Shown: piece by piece, positions 1-8,718 of the stretch
How positions within the stretch are numbered: the first letter of the stretch is position 1
Layout: each line of letters opens with the position of its first letter
Assembly (NCBI GenBank): GCA_034522055.1
Contig: JAXHLS010000002.1
Coordinates: 3,119,549-3,183,548 of the forward strand
Source of the DNA: Gammaproteobacteria bacterium
GTDB taxonomy: Bacteria; Pseudomonadota; Gammaproteobacteria; JAABTG01
DNA: 64,000 bases
Reading direction: 5' to 3'
Program-made: the position numbers and the translations under genes
Notes under the pieces: model-generated
Database searches by the model: none
Told to the model about the DNA's origin: nothing
The model's input: the letters and a program-made list of their open reading frames with translations, nothing else

Positions 1-139
1 GGGGGCTGAGCCCGGGCGCCTGGTGGCCCCTGTCGGGTGACTGTTCCAAGCGCAGCAGCGGCGGTGGCGCGATGAAGCGGGCCGGTACGCAGGAAAGGTC
101 CGCACTCACGGCCGCAGAAGTGGCAGCGAATGGGCGCCA

Positions 140-457
140 TCATCGGCGCGCCATCCGCACCGCGGCGGCCAGCCGGCCTCGCCGGAACGGGGGGTAGTGG
201 ATCATGAGGGGCGGGGCCGGGGAACCCTGATGCGTCACTTTCTGCCTTCTCGCCCGGTAGCGGCGTTGCCGCTCGGCATGCTTGTGCCGGCCCTGGCGGC
301 TCTGCTGGTAGCGCCAGCCGGCGGCCCGCAGAGACGCGCTTCGTGCCACCTGCGCACACCCCTCAGGGCAATAGATGTTGCCGCGGTCACAGCCGCTGCA
401 GATCATCACTTGACGGTGACAACGGGCGCAGTTGTACAGGCGTGCAGAGTTCTCCAT
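140..457 (-). CDS. Small cysteine-rich IS-associated protein, probably frameshifted
   Basis: The 105-residue product starts MENSARLYNCARCHRQ and has two CxxC-type pairs near the N-terminus (CARC, CSGC) followed by CPEGC and a very Arg-rich stretch, so a small zinc-binding nucleic-acid protein is plausible. Proteins of this look are commonly found beside transposase genes; that association is from memory and I cannot name the family. Just beyond the stop, another reading frame on the same strand (about 130 to 1) encodes RCHFCGRECGPFLRTGPLHR, which looks like a lost zinc-finger C-terminus. The gene is therefore probably broken by a single indel near position 140. Confidence 0.45.
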   Translation of the reverse strand: MENSARLYNCARCHRQVMICSGCDRGNIYCPEGCAQVARSASLRAAGWRYQQSRQGRHKHAERQRRYRARRQKVTHQGSPAPPLMIHYPPFRRGRLAAAVRMARR

Positions 458-537
458 CGGCGATCCAGGCCGATGAGGACTTGATTGTCAGGGGAAAACG
501 AGAAATAGTGTGCGGGCTCGTGCTCTGCACGGCCCGG

Positions 538-587
538 GGTGCGATACCGGGATCGACGGCCAAGTCAATTAGACCCGGTATCGCACC
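538..587. repeat. Perfect 14-bp inverted repeat
   Basis: GGTGCGATACCGGG at 538-551 is exactly inverted at 574-587 around a 22-nt AT-richer centre. No T-run follows, so it is not a standard terminator. It lies in the gene-free stretch 458-944, which otherwise shows only a 6-bp hairpin at 674-689. It could be an insertion-sequence end pair or an operator. Confidence 0.6.
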
Positions 588-1435
588 TGTCTCAACGGCC
601 CCTCTTCATCTACCCGATTCCGGCACTCTTGTCACCGGTTGCTCGCGGCCGCCCGCCTGCCGGCTCAGCGACTGATTGGCCTACCAATCAATCCTTCGCC
701 AGATATGCGCGGGTTTTTACAGCCAGCTACACCGCATGGTGGATTTTATCCTAGACGGATTAAATCATTTCCCTACGATGCATTGGGTGGACTCATCAAG
801 TACGCAGGGCAGCTCGCGGGCCTTCGGCAGGGAACGCAGAAGGACAGGCCGACGGTGATCATCTGATGGCGGGTGAGCCGGGCTCGGGCGTGGTACGGTG
901 ACGGGCCGGCCGTGGCTGGCTCGAGCCGGCGTGCGGCGGAGCGCTCAGGCCTCGGTGCGGGCGTTCGGCTCGCGGCCGAAGCGCCTGTCCCGGTCGCGGG
1001 GGATGTAAAAGAGCTCCTTGCGGTAGAGGGGGCCAGCCGAGCCCCGGAAGTCGATCTCGCAGTCGAGCCAATCTATGCGTCCCCAGCTGGACTGCAGGAC
1101 CTCGAAGGTGTGCAAATCGCTGCCTTTGGCGAAGCCGTAGCCTGGGCTCATGCTCCGTAGCATGAAATCCTCGTTGGGCTCGAGGCCCGCCACCGGGCAT
1201 TGCCAAGGCCTCGTCGTAGGTAAGGTCGAAATACGCATTGCCGGCAAAGGCCAGGTGGTAGCGCGTATCCTGGACGATGGCGGTCGCGCTGCCGATATTC
1301 CTGATGGTGATATGGAAGACCTTCGGCCCGACTTTGACAGTTTCTAGGCACATTTCGGCTTCAATGGTGTCAACCACGCGGGTTTGCGGGCCGTTGGGCG
1401 GCAAAACCCTAGTCACATGGATCTTTGAGTTTTCT

Positions 1436-2843
1436 GCCTCGTCAGAAAAATTCGTGGGCGGTTTCCGGGACAGGTAATGCTCCAAGCGCATGATATAAAG
1501 CGATTTCTGCCGCATGATAAGTCCTGAAGCCATATGCTTTTCTGGTGGTCAGTTTCGCTTTGTTATTGAAACCTTCGACAATGCCGCTCGAAAACTGCTT
1601 TTTTGCCCGGAACCAGTTCAGCAGCAGGGGCCGATGGTTTCTCAGCATGCGGGCCACCTTCTTCATCGGCTTAATCTTGGAACGCATCGTTTTCGTACAC
1701 CACTTATCCAGGAACTCACCGGCCCAATAGGGCGACTGATACGACCAGAAGAGCTGAAACTCCTCTTTGAGCAGATAGCTTCTGACCGACTTCAAATTGT
1801 ACTGCAGCAGATCCGCCAGTTTGGTCTCCTGTTTCTCCGTCAGATTCTCCGGACGCTTGAGCAGCAGCCAGCGGGTCTTCGTCAGTACCGGATCGTAGCC
1901 TCTTTTCTTCAGCTCCTTGGCCTCCCCGGCCCGCACCTCATCGATCGCTTTACTCAAGTGCGCCATGATGTGGAACCGGTCCAGGATGTGGAGTGCACCT
2001 CCCGCCTTCTTGGCGATCACCCTCAGGTAGGGCTTCCACATATCGCTGCAGATATAGCGCAAATCGGCGGTTCGTTCCTTGCCAAGCCACCGGAAGAATC
2101 CCAACAAAGTTTTGACCTTCCGTTTCTTGCCGATCCACAGCAACCGTTTACAGCCAACGTCGATCTGGTAAACCAGCGTGAGGTACTTGTGGCCCCTCTG
2201 CCATTGGATCTCATCGATACCAATAGCTTTAATGCCCGACAGGTCTCTATGTTCCCGGCCCCAGGTGACAGCCATCTCGACCGAGCAGAACACATGGTCC
2301 CAACTGGTGCGAAAGGCTTCAGCGACTTCCTTCCAGCTCAGGCGTTTGGCCCAGCTCGCCAGAAACCAGGCATAGGCCTCGGTCAGGCGATGTTTGCCTT
2401 CGGCCCAAGGCATCCGCTCCACCACGATGCCACAGCTTGGACAGTCGACGCGGCGTGGCGCATAGAGAAAAAACACCTTAATACCCCACACCGGAATAAA
2501 CTCAAATCTTCGAACCGGCAATGTGTCGTAACCCGGCCTGCGCCGGCCGCACCTCGAGCACTCCGGCCGCCCATTACCGCGAGGGTGGAGTTCGGCCTCG
2601 ATTGTCGGCACCTCCGTGCCATCTACCCAACGGATGGCGCCGTACACAAAAGATTTGAATTTCTGGACTCGATTAAGGATAGTCTTGACTTGCATCCTCG
2701 CTCCTTTTTCTGATTGACGGTTGGTCGTACTTCCATCATCTCAGAGTTAGGGAGCAGGATGCGCTTCCCCTAATAAAATCTAAATTTGCATCCCTGGAGT
2801 GCTAGTTATCTACGTTTTTACCCACAAATTTTCCTGAAGAGCC
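1436..2843 (-). mobile_element. ISL3-family insertion sequence, complete
   Basis: The right end, read inward, starts GGCTCTTCAGGAAAAT; the left end starts GCCTCGTCAGAAAAAT at 1436, giving imperfect inverted repeats of about 23 bp. Both sides carry the 8-bp direct repeat AGTTTTCT (1428-1435 and 2844-2851), the duplication size expected for ISL3. Total length is 1408 bp with one transposase gene on the minus strand. This is the youngest insertion of the nested set. Confidence 0.93.
1442..2695 (-). CDS. ISL3-family transposase
   Basis: The 417-residue DDE transposase moves the surrounding 1.4-kb element. It has an N-terminal zinc-binding region (ECSRCGRR near residue 45 and CPSCG near 85), then helix-turn-helix-like sequence, then the catalytic core with GIDEIQWQRG (about residue 160), a central ICSDMWKPYL-like segment with DRFH, and a C-terminal SSGIVEGFNNKAK motif typical of ISL3 transposases. 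Length is normal for the family. The stop lies inside the left inverted repeat. The frame is intact, so the element may be active. Confidence 0.95.
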   Translation of the reverse strand: MQVKTILNRVQKFKSFVYGAIRWVDGTEVPTIEAELHPRGNGRPECSRCGRRRPGYDTLPVRRFEFIPVWGIKVFFLYAPRRVDCPSCGIVVERMPWAEGKHRLTEAYAWFLASWAKRLSWKEVAEAFRTSWDHVFCSVEMAVTWGREHRDLSGIKAIGIDEIQWQRGHKYLTLVYQIDVGCKRLLWIGKKRKVKTLLGFFRWLGKERTADLRYICSDMWKPYLRVIAKKAGGALHILDRFHIMAHLSKAIDEVRAGEAKELKKRGYDPVLTKTRWLLLKRPENLTEKQETKLADLLQYNLKSVRSYLLKEEFQLFWSYQSPYWAGEFLDKWCTKTMRSKIKPMKKVARMLRNHRPLLLNWFRAKKQFSSGIVEGFNNKAKLTTRKAYGFRTYHAAEIALYHALGALPVPETAHEFF

Positions 2844-2876
2844 AGTTTTCTCACCTTCACGGCTAATCTGCCGTGT

Positions 2877-4559
2877 ATGTACCTTCGAGAGAGCAAACAG
2901 AAGCGGGCAGACGGCAGCGTCGTCTCCTACCTGCAGATCGCCGAGAACGTCTGGAACCCGAAGAAGCAGCGCTCACAGGCACGCATCGTCCACAACTGTG
3001 GACGCGGCGATGATCCTGAGGCGGTGGAGCGGCTCCGGCGGTTGGCCAAGAGCATCCTGCGCCGCTGCTCACCGCAGGAGATCATCGCCGACAGTCCCCA
3101 GTGGTCGCTGGTCTGCGCATGGCCCTACGGGGATGTCTACGTCCTGGAGGCGATCTGGCGACGGCTTGGGCTTGACCAAGTGATCCGCCGCCAGACGGCC
3201 AAGCGGCGCTTCGGCTTCGACATGGAGCGGGCGCTGTTCGCGATGGTCGCCAATCGGGCGTGCGCGCCAGCCTCCAAGCTCTACTGCCACGATCAGTGGC
3301 TCAAGGAGGACACCTACATCGCGGGTACCCGAGGGTTGGAACTCCAGCATCTCTACCGCGCGATGGACTTCCTCGAAGCGAACAAGGAGGCGCTTGAACG
3401 GGCGATCTACTTCCAGGTAGCGGATCTGCTCAACCTCGACGTGGACATCGTCTTCTACGACACGACCTCACTACACTTCGAGATAGACGAAGAGGACGAG
3501 GGCGACGAGCAGGGAAGGGTCCAGGGTAGCATCACCGCAGGCCAGCAGGACTATCCCGCACTGCGCAAGCGCGGTCACAGCAAGAACGGTCGTGGGGATG
3601 CCCCACAGCTCGTTGTCGGGCTGGCGGTGACCCGCGATGGCTTTCCGGTACGCCACTGGGTCTTTCCCGGCAACACGGTGGACGTGACGACGGTGAAGCA
3701 GGTCAAGGCGGATCTCAAGGGGTGGCAGCTGAGCCGCTGTCTGTTCGTCGGCGATGCCGGCATGGTCTCCCAGGACAACCTCGGCACCCTTTCCCGAGGA
3801 GGTGGCAAGTACCTGTTGGCGATGCCGATGAAGCGTGGCGACGAGGTGACCGAAGCGGTGCTCGGTCGACCGGGCCGCTACCGGAAGGTGGCGCAGAACC
3901 TGGAGGTCAAGGAGGTTGTGGTCGGTGACGGCGAACGGCGTCGGCGCTATGCGGTGTGCTTCAACCCGCAGGAGGCGCGGCGCCAGAAGCGCCATCGCGA
4001 ACGGCTGATCCAGGAACTCGAAGCGGAACTGGCCAGCCTGTCGGAGCAACGCGAGAGCTACAGCAAGCGGGCCTGCGCATTACGCACCAGTCGACGCTAC
4101 GGACGGCTGCTGAGGGAGACCCGCAGCGGACTGGCCATCGACCGTAACGCGATCAAGGCACTCGAACGGTGCGACGGCAAGTTCGTCGTGCACAGCAACG
4201 ACGACACCCTGAGCGCCGAGGACATGGCGCTGGGTTACAAGCAACAGCAACGTGTGGAAGAGGCGTGGCGGACACTGAAGAGCGGGTTGAAGATGCGTCC
4301 GGTCTATCACTGGGCACCCCATCGCATTCACGCCCACATCGCCATCACCGTTCTCTCACTGCTCCTCGAGCGGGTGATCGAACACGCCAGCGAGGATACG
4401 TGGCGCAACATCCGCGACGATCTGAAACAGATCCAATTGGCGCAATTGTTCAGCCCCAACGGGACCGTCTGGCAAGTCACCGATCCGCGTCCGGACGCGT
4501 CTAAGCGACTGAAACGATTGAAACTCCCTCCCCCGAAGCCCATGTTGGATCTGGCCTAA
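2877..4559 (+). CDS. IS1634-family (IS4-group) transposase
   Basis: The 560-residue DDE transposase begins MYLRESKQKRADGSVV, a typical IS1634 N-terminus. Catalytic features visible are FYDTTSLHFE (first Asp), VGDAGMVSQDN (second Asp) and a late YKQQQRVEEAWRTLKS segment carrying the Glu of the YREK-like motif. Length is normal for the family and there is no internal stop. The nearby ISL3 insertion upstream probably changes its expression; transcription would have to start from the last 25 bp or from the ISL3 end. Confidence 0.93.
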   Translation: MYLRESKQKRADGSVVSYLQIAENVWNPKKQRSQARIVHNCGRGDDPEAVERLRRLAKSILRRCSPQEIIADSPQWSLVCAWPYGDVYVLEAIWRRLGLDQVIRRQTAKRRFGFDMERALFAMVANRACAPASKLYCHDQWLKEDTYIAGTRGLELQHLYRAMDFLEANKEALERAIYFQVADLLNLDVDIVFYDTTSLHFEIDEEDEGDEQGRVQGSITAGQQDYPALRKRGHSKNGRGDAPQLVVGLAVTRDGFPVRHWVFPGNTVDVTTVKQVKADLKGWQLSRCLFVGDAGMVSQDNLGTLSRGGGKYLLAMPMKRGDEVTEAVLGRPGRYRKVAQNLEVKEVVVGDGERRRRYAVCFNPQEARRQKRHRERLIQELEAELASLSEQRESYSKRACALRTSRRYGRLLRETRSGLAIDRNAIKALERCDGKFVVHSNDDTLSAEDMALGYKQQQRVEEAWRTLKSGLKMRPVYHWAPHRIHAHIAITVLSLLLERVIEHASEDTWRNIRDDLKQIQLAQLFSPNGTVWQVTDPRPDASKRLKRLKLPPPKPMLDLA

Positions 4560-5091
4560 TCGGGCTCCCAATCCTAGTGACACACCGATTTTCGGCATCC
4601 CGCTGAAAGCTTTCTGCTGCGCGGCTTTGCGGCGAGGGTGTTACTAGAAACTGTCAAAGTCGGGTTCGGCCGCGGCTGGGCCTCGAGCACGGACCCTGGC
4701 CTCGCCTCGGCCGATCTCTCGTAGACCACGTGGGGCCGAAACCCCTCTATCACTTGCCGGCGGGTGTAGAATAGGGGCCCGAGCGCCACCAGCAGGGTCA
4801 GCCCGGTGCTGACATCGAACAGATCGAGGTTACAGAACCACGTCCAGGTCTCTCCTTTCGCCGCGTTGGCGGATACCAGTTTGGCGCCGCCGTGTTCAAT
4901 TGGGGAACATCCCAGCCAGTCGCGCAGGTGCTCGCTCAGGAGTTCCCCGAACTCGGAATGGATGTCGAAGGTAGCTTCGGTCATTCTTGCCATCGTATCA
5001 GCCGGCGCGAGGCCTCCGTGATAGGCCCACCCGCCTTCTCCATCGAAGATCTAAACAGATACCAACCGCCGCAGTCATCGCAATGCATCTT

Positions 5092-5724
5092 TCATGGATT
5101 CCGCGCCGCCCCACAATGCCGGCAGGTCGTGCGGCGGCGGCCTCTGCGCAGACCCTCTGTTCGTCCGCCACAGTGTCGACAGCGAAAGCGTTGATGCAGT
5201 TGACAGCTGGGGCATCTCGCATCGGTTTCCTCGACAGGCGTAATGAACTCGGTCGAACAGCGCGGGCATTGCCGCTCGTGCCAGAGTTGCATCTCCAGGA
5301 GTCGCGGGACGAAGGCGACCTGGGAGATCCCGAGGAGATCCTCCTGGATAACCTGCCGGTAGATATCGTAGAGGTCGATCAGGATGCGGGCTGGCCGGTT
5401 GTTGGTATTGCGCAGGTGTTTGTGAATACGCCACACGATAGCCGCGTGGAGCATGCGCCGCTCGCTTTTCAGAAACCAGGCGTCGGTGAACGGGAACTGC
5501 CCGGGCGGCGAGGGTCGACCGTGAATCTGCCGGTACAGTCGATTCGCGGTCTTCTTGTCCAGCTTCGTCAACTGACAGACCAACCCTGTCCGGGCCCCCA
5601 ATTCCATGAGCCGGGTCGCATCGAGGACCGCCACCGTCTTCTTCCAGGCCGGATCGGCGGCGAGTCGGGCGGTGATGATCCGTTCCGGACCGTGGGCAAC
5701 GATGGAATCCATTCCTGTGCGCAT
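5092..5724 (-). CDS. FlhC-like transcriptional activator, first copy
   Basis: This is the partner of the FlhD-like protein encoded just upstream. Together such pairs form a heteromeric DNA-binding activator, as FlhDC does for flagella and BisDC/SetDC do for ICE transfer genes. The C-terminal half carries four cysteine pairs (CPRC, CPSC, CRHC, CRHC), matching the FlhC zinc site. The central FPFTDAWFLKSERRMLHAAIVW segment matches the FlhC fold. I chose ATG 5724 (MRTGMDSIV) because longer N-termini overlap the upstream gene and are low-complexity Arg. There are no flagellar genes in the window, so an ICE regulatory role is inferred. It is clearly homologous to the second copy at 9366. Confidence 0.8.
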   Translation of the reverse strand: MRTGMDSIVAHGPERIITARLAADPAWKKTVAVLDATRLMELGARTGLVCQLTKLDKKTANRLYRQIHGRPSPPGQFPFTDAWFLKSERRMLHAAIVWRIHKHLRNTNNRPARILIDLYDIYRQVIQEDLLGISQVAFVPRLLEMQLWHERQCPRCSTEFITPVEETDARCPSCQLHQRFRCRHCGGRTEGLRRGRRRTTCRHCGAARNP

Positions 5725-5756
5725 GAGGGTCGCTGGCTGCCGGGAATGCGTATGGG

Positions 5757-6053
5757 CTAGTCGGCTGTGAGCAGGCCGGCGTGCTCGAGGACTGCTTGGA
5801 GTTCGTCGCCGTCGTCGTCGGTCAACGCTGTGAGCAGTCGCTCCCACCACCAGTCGTCCAGCCTGGGGGACACCAGGGGCGGTTTAAACGCCGCGACGCG
5901 AGAAAGGCCGGCCGGTGTGACCTCCGCGAGGCGCGCGGCGAGCTCCTCGGGGATACCCAGGAGCAAGGCAGAGCCGTGCAGGTTTTCCCGTGCCAGATCG
6001 CGCGCCTGGATCAAATACTCCAGATTCAGGCGTGAGAAATCGTACTCTGTCAT
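5757..6053 (-). CDS. FlhD-like transcriptional activator subunit, first copy
   Basis: The 98-residue protein (MTEYDFSRLNLEYLIQARDL) aligns end to end with the second FlhD-like protein at 9058: shared LNLxYLIQARDLA, a central helix region, a WWWxRL segment and a C-terminal LxHAGLL. Gene order is FlhD then FlhC, as in bisDC operons, with a 32-bp gap. It is transcribed divergently from the XRE regulator at 6190; the 136-bp spacer holds a palindrome. BisDC of ICEclc is the known master activator of transfer competence; function here is by homology only. Confidence 0.75.
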   Translation of the reverse strand: MTEYDFSRLNLEYLIQARDLARENLHGSALLLGIPEELAARLAEVTPAGLSRVAAFKPPLVSPRLDDWWWERLLTALTDDDGDELQAVLEHAGLLTAD

Positions 6054-6159
6054 CTGCCAATTCCCTGTCGTTTTTCTCGACTAGCGCTGGACCCACTACA
6101 ATCCTAGGCAGGCCCTGTTGGATCGGGGCCGGCCGGGCGTTGCGATAGGATCTCAAAGT

Positions 6160-6174
6160 TTGTAATAATTACAA
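6160..6174. promoter_or_regulatory. Palindrome TTGTAATAATTACAA in a divergent promoter
   Basis: This 15-bp perfect odd palindrome sits between the divergent FlhD-like gene and the XRE regulator gene. Its half-site TGTAATAAT is the same as in the palindromes at 13601-13686, 20251 and 20480. It is a likely operator for the XRE protein or for a shared element regulator. The surrounding 6054-6189 spacer is AT-rich compared with the rest of the region. Confidence 0.6.
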
Positions 6175-6189
6175 GGTAGATAAGATACT

Positions 6190-6564
6190 TTGAGCGGGAG
6201 GAGCAAACAGATACTAGGGGATTCGCCCATCGGGTTGGTTCTAAGGGCGCTACGGGTTACTCGGGGCGTGTCGTTGGAGGAGACGGCACGTTTGGCGGAC
6301 GTATCGGCGGCGAACCTGTCGCGCACCGAGCGGGGCTTGCCGGGAGGTGTTCATCCACGCCATCTCGAGCGCATTTCCGGCGTGTTCGGCACCAGCGTCG
6401 TGGCCCTTTACGCGCTGGCCGAAGCGGTCGCTGAGAAACCCGAGCTATTGGACGATCCGGCAGAGGTCGCCGCACTCACCGACCGACTCGCCGAGTTGCA
6501 GCGGGCTTACCTTCGGGCGTCTCCGGATCGACGCTGCGAAGTGGACCGGATTCTGGGCCTTTGA
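6190..6564 (+). CDS. XRE-family helix-turn-helix regulator
   Basis: The protein of about 124 residues has a Cro/CI-type HTH (GLVLRALRVTRGVSLEETAR, then VSAANLSRTERG) in its first half and a helical C-terminus. It begins a three-gene operon with the HDOD and response-regulator genes. The start is uncertain: the open frame allows TTG at 6190, but a strong ribosome site GGGAGGAG at 6196-6203 lies downstream of it and points to the rare codon ATA at 6211, just before the conserved SPIGLVL region; TTG at 6235 is another option. The divergent palindrome at 6160 is a natural candidate operator. Confidence 0.75.
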   Translation: MSGRSKQILGDSPIGLVLRALRVTRGVSLEETARLADVSAANLSRTERGLPGGVHPRHLERISGVFGTSVVALYALAEAVAEKPELLDDPAEVAALTDRLAELQRAYLRASPDRRCEVDRILGL

Positions 6565-6575
6565 CGGAGCGCGGC

Positions 6576-7361
6576 ATGGACATTGGCCAGCTCGTCTGTA
6601 GTACTCGGCTTCCGTCACCGGCGCCCGTGGTGCTCAAGCTCTTCGACGAGATCGAGAGCGGTGGCGCAGACGATATCGCCCGCATCATCGAATCGGATCC
6701 GGCGATAACGGCACGCCTCTTGCGGCTCGCGAACTCGGCCTTCTACGTCAAGACGCCGGTGGGTTCGGTCCGTGAGGCGGTGGTGAGGGTTGGGACCCTG
6801 GACGTCGCGGGCCTGGTGCTCTCAACCGAGGTGGTGCGGATCTTCAGGGGGATCTCTGAAAGGGCGTTCAGCATGGAGACATTCTGGGACCACAGCTTGT
6901 TGACCGCTTGTTACGCCAATGCCCTGATGCGGCCGGGATTGCAGCAAAAGGCGGCGCCGATCTGGGTGTGCGGCCTGCTACACGATATCGGCAAGTTGTG
7001 CCTGGTACGCCAGGCGCCCAATGCCTACCGGACGGTGCTCGACCGGGTCGAGGCCGGGACCCCACTGCTGGAGGCCGAGAATGAGATCCTGGGTGTCACC
7101 CACGCAAAGATTGGTGGCGTGCTGCTTCAGGAGTGGCGGCTCCCGGCGGTGTTGGCGGCCTGTGCAGAGGGACATCACGCGGGTTATGACGGGCTCGATT
7201 CGCCCAGTAGCGTAGTGGCGGCCGCCAACGAAGTGGCGAATCAGGAAAAGGAGGTGAAAGACCTCCCGGGCAGGACGGAAGCAGAGGCTGAGCAGGTGAC
7301 TGCGGGTGCTCGGCGGCTCTACGACGGATACCGGCAGTTATTTTCGGAGTACTGGATATGA
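6576..7361 (+). CDS. HDOD-domain signalling protein
   Basis: An HDOD domain fills most of the 261 residues: LPSPAPVVLKLFDEI, IIESDPAITARLLRLANSA, and a retained CGLLHDIGKL core. HDOD proteins are HD-superfamily members that usually lack enzyme activity and act as signalling scaffolds. I chose ATG 6576 because GGAGC lies 6-7 nt upstream; TTG 6561 is also open. The gene follows the XRE gene closely and its stop overlaps the response-regulator start (ATGA), so the three are co-transcribed and probably act together. No histidine kinase lies nearby. Confidence 0.85.
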   Translation: MDIGQLVCSTRLPSPAPVVLKLFDEIESGGADDIARIIESDPAITARLLRLANSAFYVKTPVGSVREAVVRVGTLDVAGLVLSTEVVRIFRGISERAFSMETFWDHSLLTACYANALMRPGLQQKAAPIWVCGLLHDIGKLCLVRQAPNAYRTVLDRVEAGTPLLEAENEILGVTHAKIGGVLLQEWRLPAVLAACAEGHHAGYDGLDSPSSVVAAANEVANQEKEVKDLPGRTEAEAEQVTAGARRLYDGYRQLFSEYWI

Positions 7362-8032
7362 TCGAGATCCTAGTGGCAGACGACCAGGGGATGATGCGCA
7401 CCCTGCTCAGCGGGGTGTGCAATAACGCCCAGGACATGACGGTCGTCGGTGCGGCCAAGACGGGGGAGGAGGCCATCAAGATGGCGCATGCGATGAAGCC
7501 GGACATCGCATTGGTCGATATCAAGCTGCCCGGCATTTCGGGTCTCGAGGTCACGCGCCGCCTGTCGCGCCAGCTCCCGGAGATACGGATCATCGTACTC
7601 ACCGGACTGGTAGAACGCGGCTTCGCCATACGCGCCGTCGCGGCAGGCGCGAAAGGGTTTCTGACCAAGCAAGCCGTTGTTCATGAGCTCGTGCGGACCA
7701 TTCGAGCGGTCTACGCCGGCGGCTGTTACGTGGATGCCGGCCTGGCACAACAGATCGCCCTGGACTACGTCCATCGGGAGGATGCCGCCGTCGATTCATT
7801 GTCCGATCGGGAAATGGACGTCCTGTTACTGATGCTCCGCGGTCAGACAGCCGCCGAGATCTCCGACCGACTCGCCCTGGCAGCGAAGACGGTAGAGCAC
7901 CATCGGCGCAGTATCCGGCGTAAGCTCAATGTCGCGACCGATGCACAGCTCGGTATCGTCGCGGCACGTTACGGTTTGGATCCGATGGTCGAGGGGGGCG
8001 GCGGATCGATGGGCTTGGGGGATCGAGGTTGA
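7358..8032 (+). CDS. LuxR/NarL-type response regulator
   Basis: The receiver domain (residues 1-115) has the acidic pair D8/D9, phospho-acceptor D54 in ALVDIKLPG, T82 and K104, all the expected residues. A LuxR-type HTH follows near 145-200 (LSDREMDVLLLMLRG, then KTVEHHRRSIRRKL). The start overlaps the HDOD stop by four bases. No cognate sensor kinase is encoded in the window, so phosphorylation must come from elsewhere or be unnecessary. The position beside the FlhDC-like genes suggests a role in ICE transfer decisions. Confidence 0.9.
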   Translation: MIEILVADDQGMMRTLLSGVCNNAQDMTVVGAAKTGEEAIKMAHAMKPDIALVDIKLPGISGLEVTRRLSRQLPEIRIIVLTGLVERGFAIRAVAAGAKGFLTKQAVVHELVRTIRAVYAGGCYVDAGLAQQIALDYVHREDAAVDSLSDREMDVLLLMLRGQTAAEISDRLALAAKTVEHHRRSIRRKLNVATDAQLGIVAARYGLDPMVEGGGGSMGLGDRG

Positions 8033-8718
8033 GCGCGACTCGGCGATTCCGGCATTCCACGATACGGTTGAAGTATGCTCCCCTATTCGGTGTTGGCGGG
8101 ATCCCTGGCCGACGTCGACTCATCCACCCCCGAAGCGCGCCCTGAGCCTCAAGGAGAGCTGATCCCTGGCCCCCGGTCATGGCGGGCTCCTGGACCGAGG
8201 GGACTCGACGTCCCACACCACGCCGCTGTTTCTCCACGACATTCGCCATCTCCACGACGGAGATGCATACCGTTCATGGTGGTCATCGGCCAGAACGTCC
8301 GCAAACCCGAGTGACAGCCTCGAAACGACCACGCAGGCATCGTCGCCCATCGCAACAGCCATCTCGAACCCCTGGTCCCGTTGACGCCCTTTCCCCAACG
8401 GTCGCCGGGCAAGCGGCGTCCCATCGCGGCTGCGGATAATTTCCGGGCCAACCGCGGGCGCGCGTGATGTCCCTCTAGATCCAGAGGCCAGGCCAGGCTC
8501 ACCCAAGGGCGCGGCCCTGTTCTTCCCTTCCCTTTGCGGCGTGTTCCCGGGCGAACCCCTGGTGTGGTCGGGCGAGCCCAGCACGTAAATGAGGCGCCGG
8601 CTTATCGCTTGGCGCATCGACCCTTGACGGCATGCGGCCGAAAAAGGCTGGAAAGCCCCTCGTTCAAGTGCCGCTTTCGGACAGGTTAAACCCCCAGCCA
8701 CGGACTAGGATCGAGACC
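8033..8718. other. Gene-free stretch between regulatory units
   Basis: About 690 bp with no ORF that looks coding in composition or homology, no tRNA, and no clear repeat. Open frames on the minus strand here are Arg/Gly-rich and unconvincing. It separates the XRE-HDOD-response regulator operon from the second regulatory block. Confidence 0.4.

Larger units (their letters stand above)
1327..4664 (+). mobile_element. IS1634-family insertion sequence, itself interrupted by an ISL3 element
   Basis: Perfect 21-bp terminal inverted repeats begin CCCGACTTTGACAG at 1327 and end at 4664. They are flanked by a 5-bp direct repeat TTCGG (1322-1326 and 4665-4669), the target duplication. Without the ISL3 insertion and its 8-bp duplication the element is about 1.92 kb. 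Its transposase gene is intact (2877-4559), but the ISL3 copy lies only 25 bp upstream of the start codon and so separates the gene from most of its own leader. Confidence 0.85.
945..4993 (-). pseudogene. Membrane protein gene broken by nested insertion sequences and a frameshift
   Basis: The N-terminal half reads from 4993 to about 4670 (start MARMTEATFDIHSEF) and contains one probable membrane helix (VSTGLTLLVALGPLFY). The C-terminal half reads from 1321 to 945. Removing the IS1634-type element and one copy of its 5-bp target repeat joins the halves in frame as EAQPRP-KVFHITIRNIG, so the insertion site is exact. A second lesion near 1200 changes frame after LTYDEALAMP; the other frame continues sensibly (PNEDFMLRSMSPGYGF) to the stop at 945. 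The intact protein would have been roughly 260 residues. I do not recognise its family. Confidence 0.7.

Noticed and set aside
1514-2713. 399-codon plus-strand frame
   Set aside because: Exact antisense of the ISL3 transposase; no family resemblance.
4987-5760. 257-codon plus-strand frame
   Set aside because: Antisense of the first FlhC-like gene; Arg/Gly-rich shadow.
8149-8701. Minus-strand frames in the 8.0-8.7 kb gap
   Set aside because: Low-complexity composition, no ribosome site and no domain pattern.
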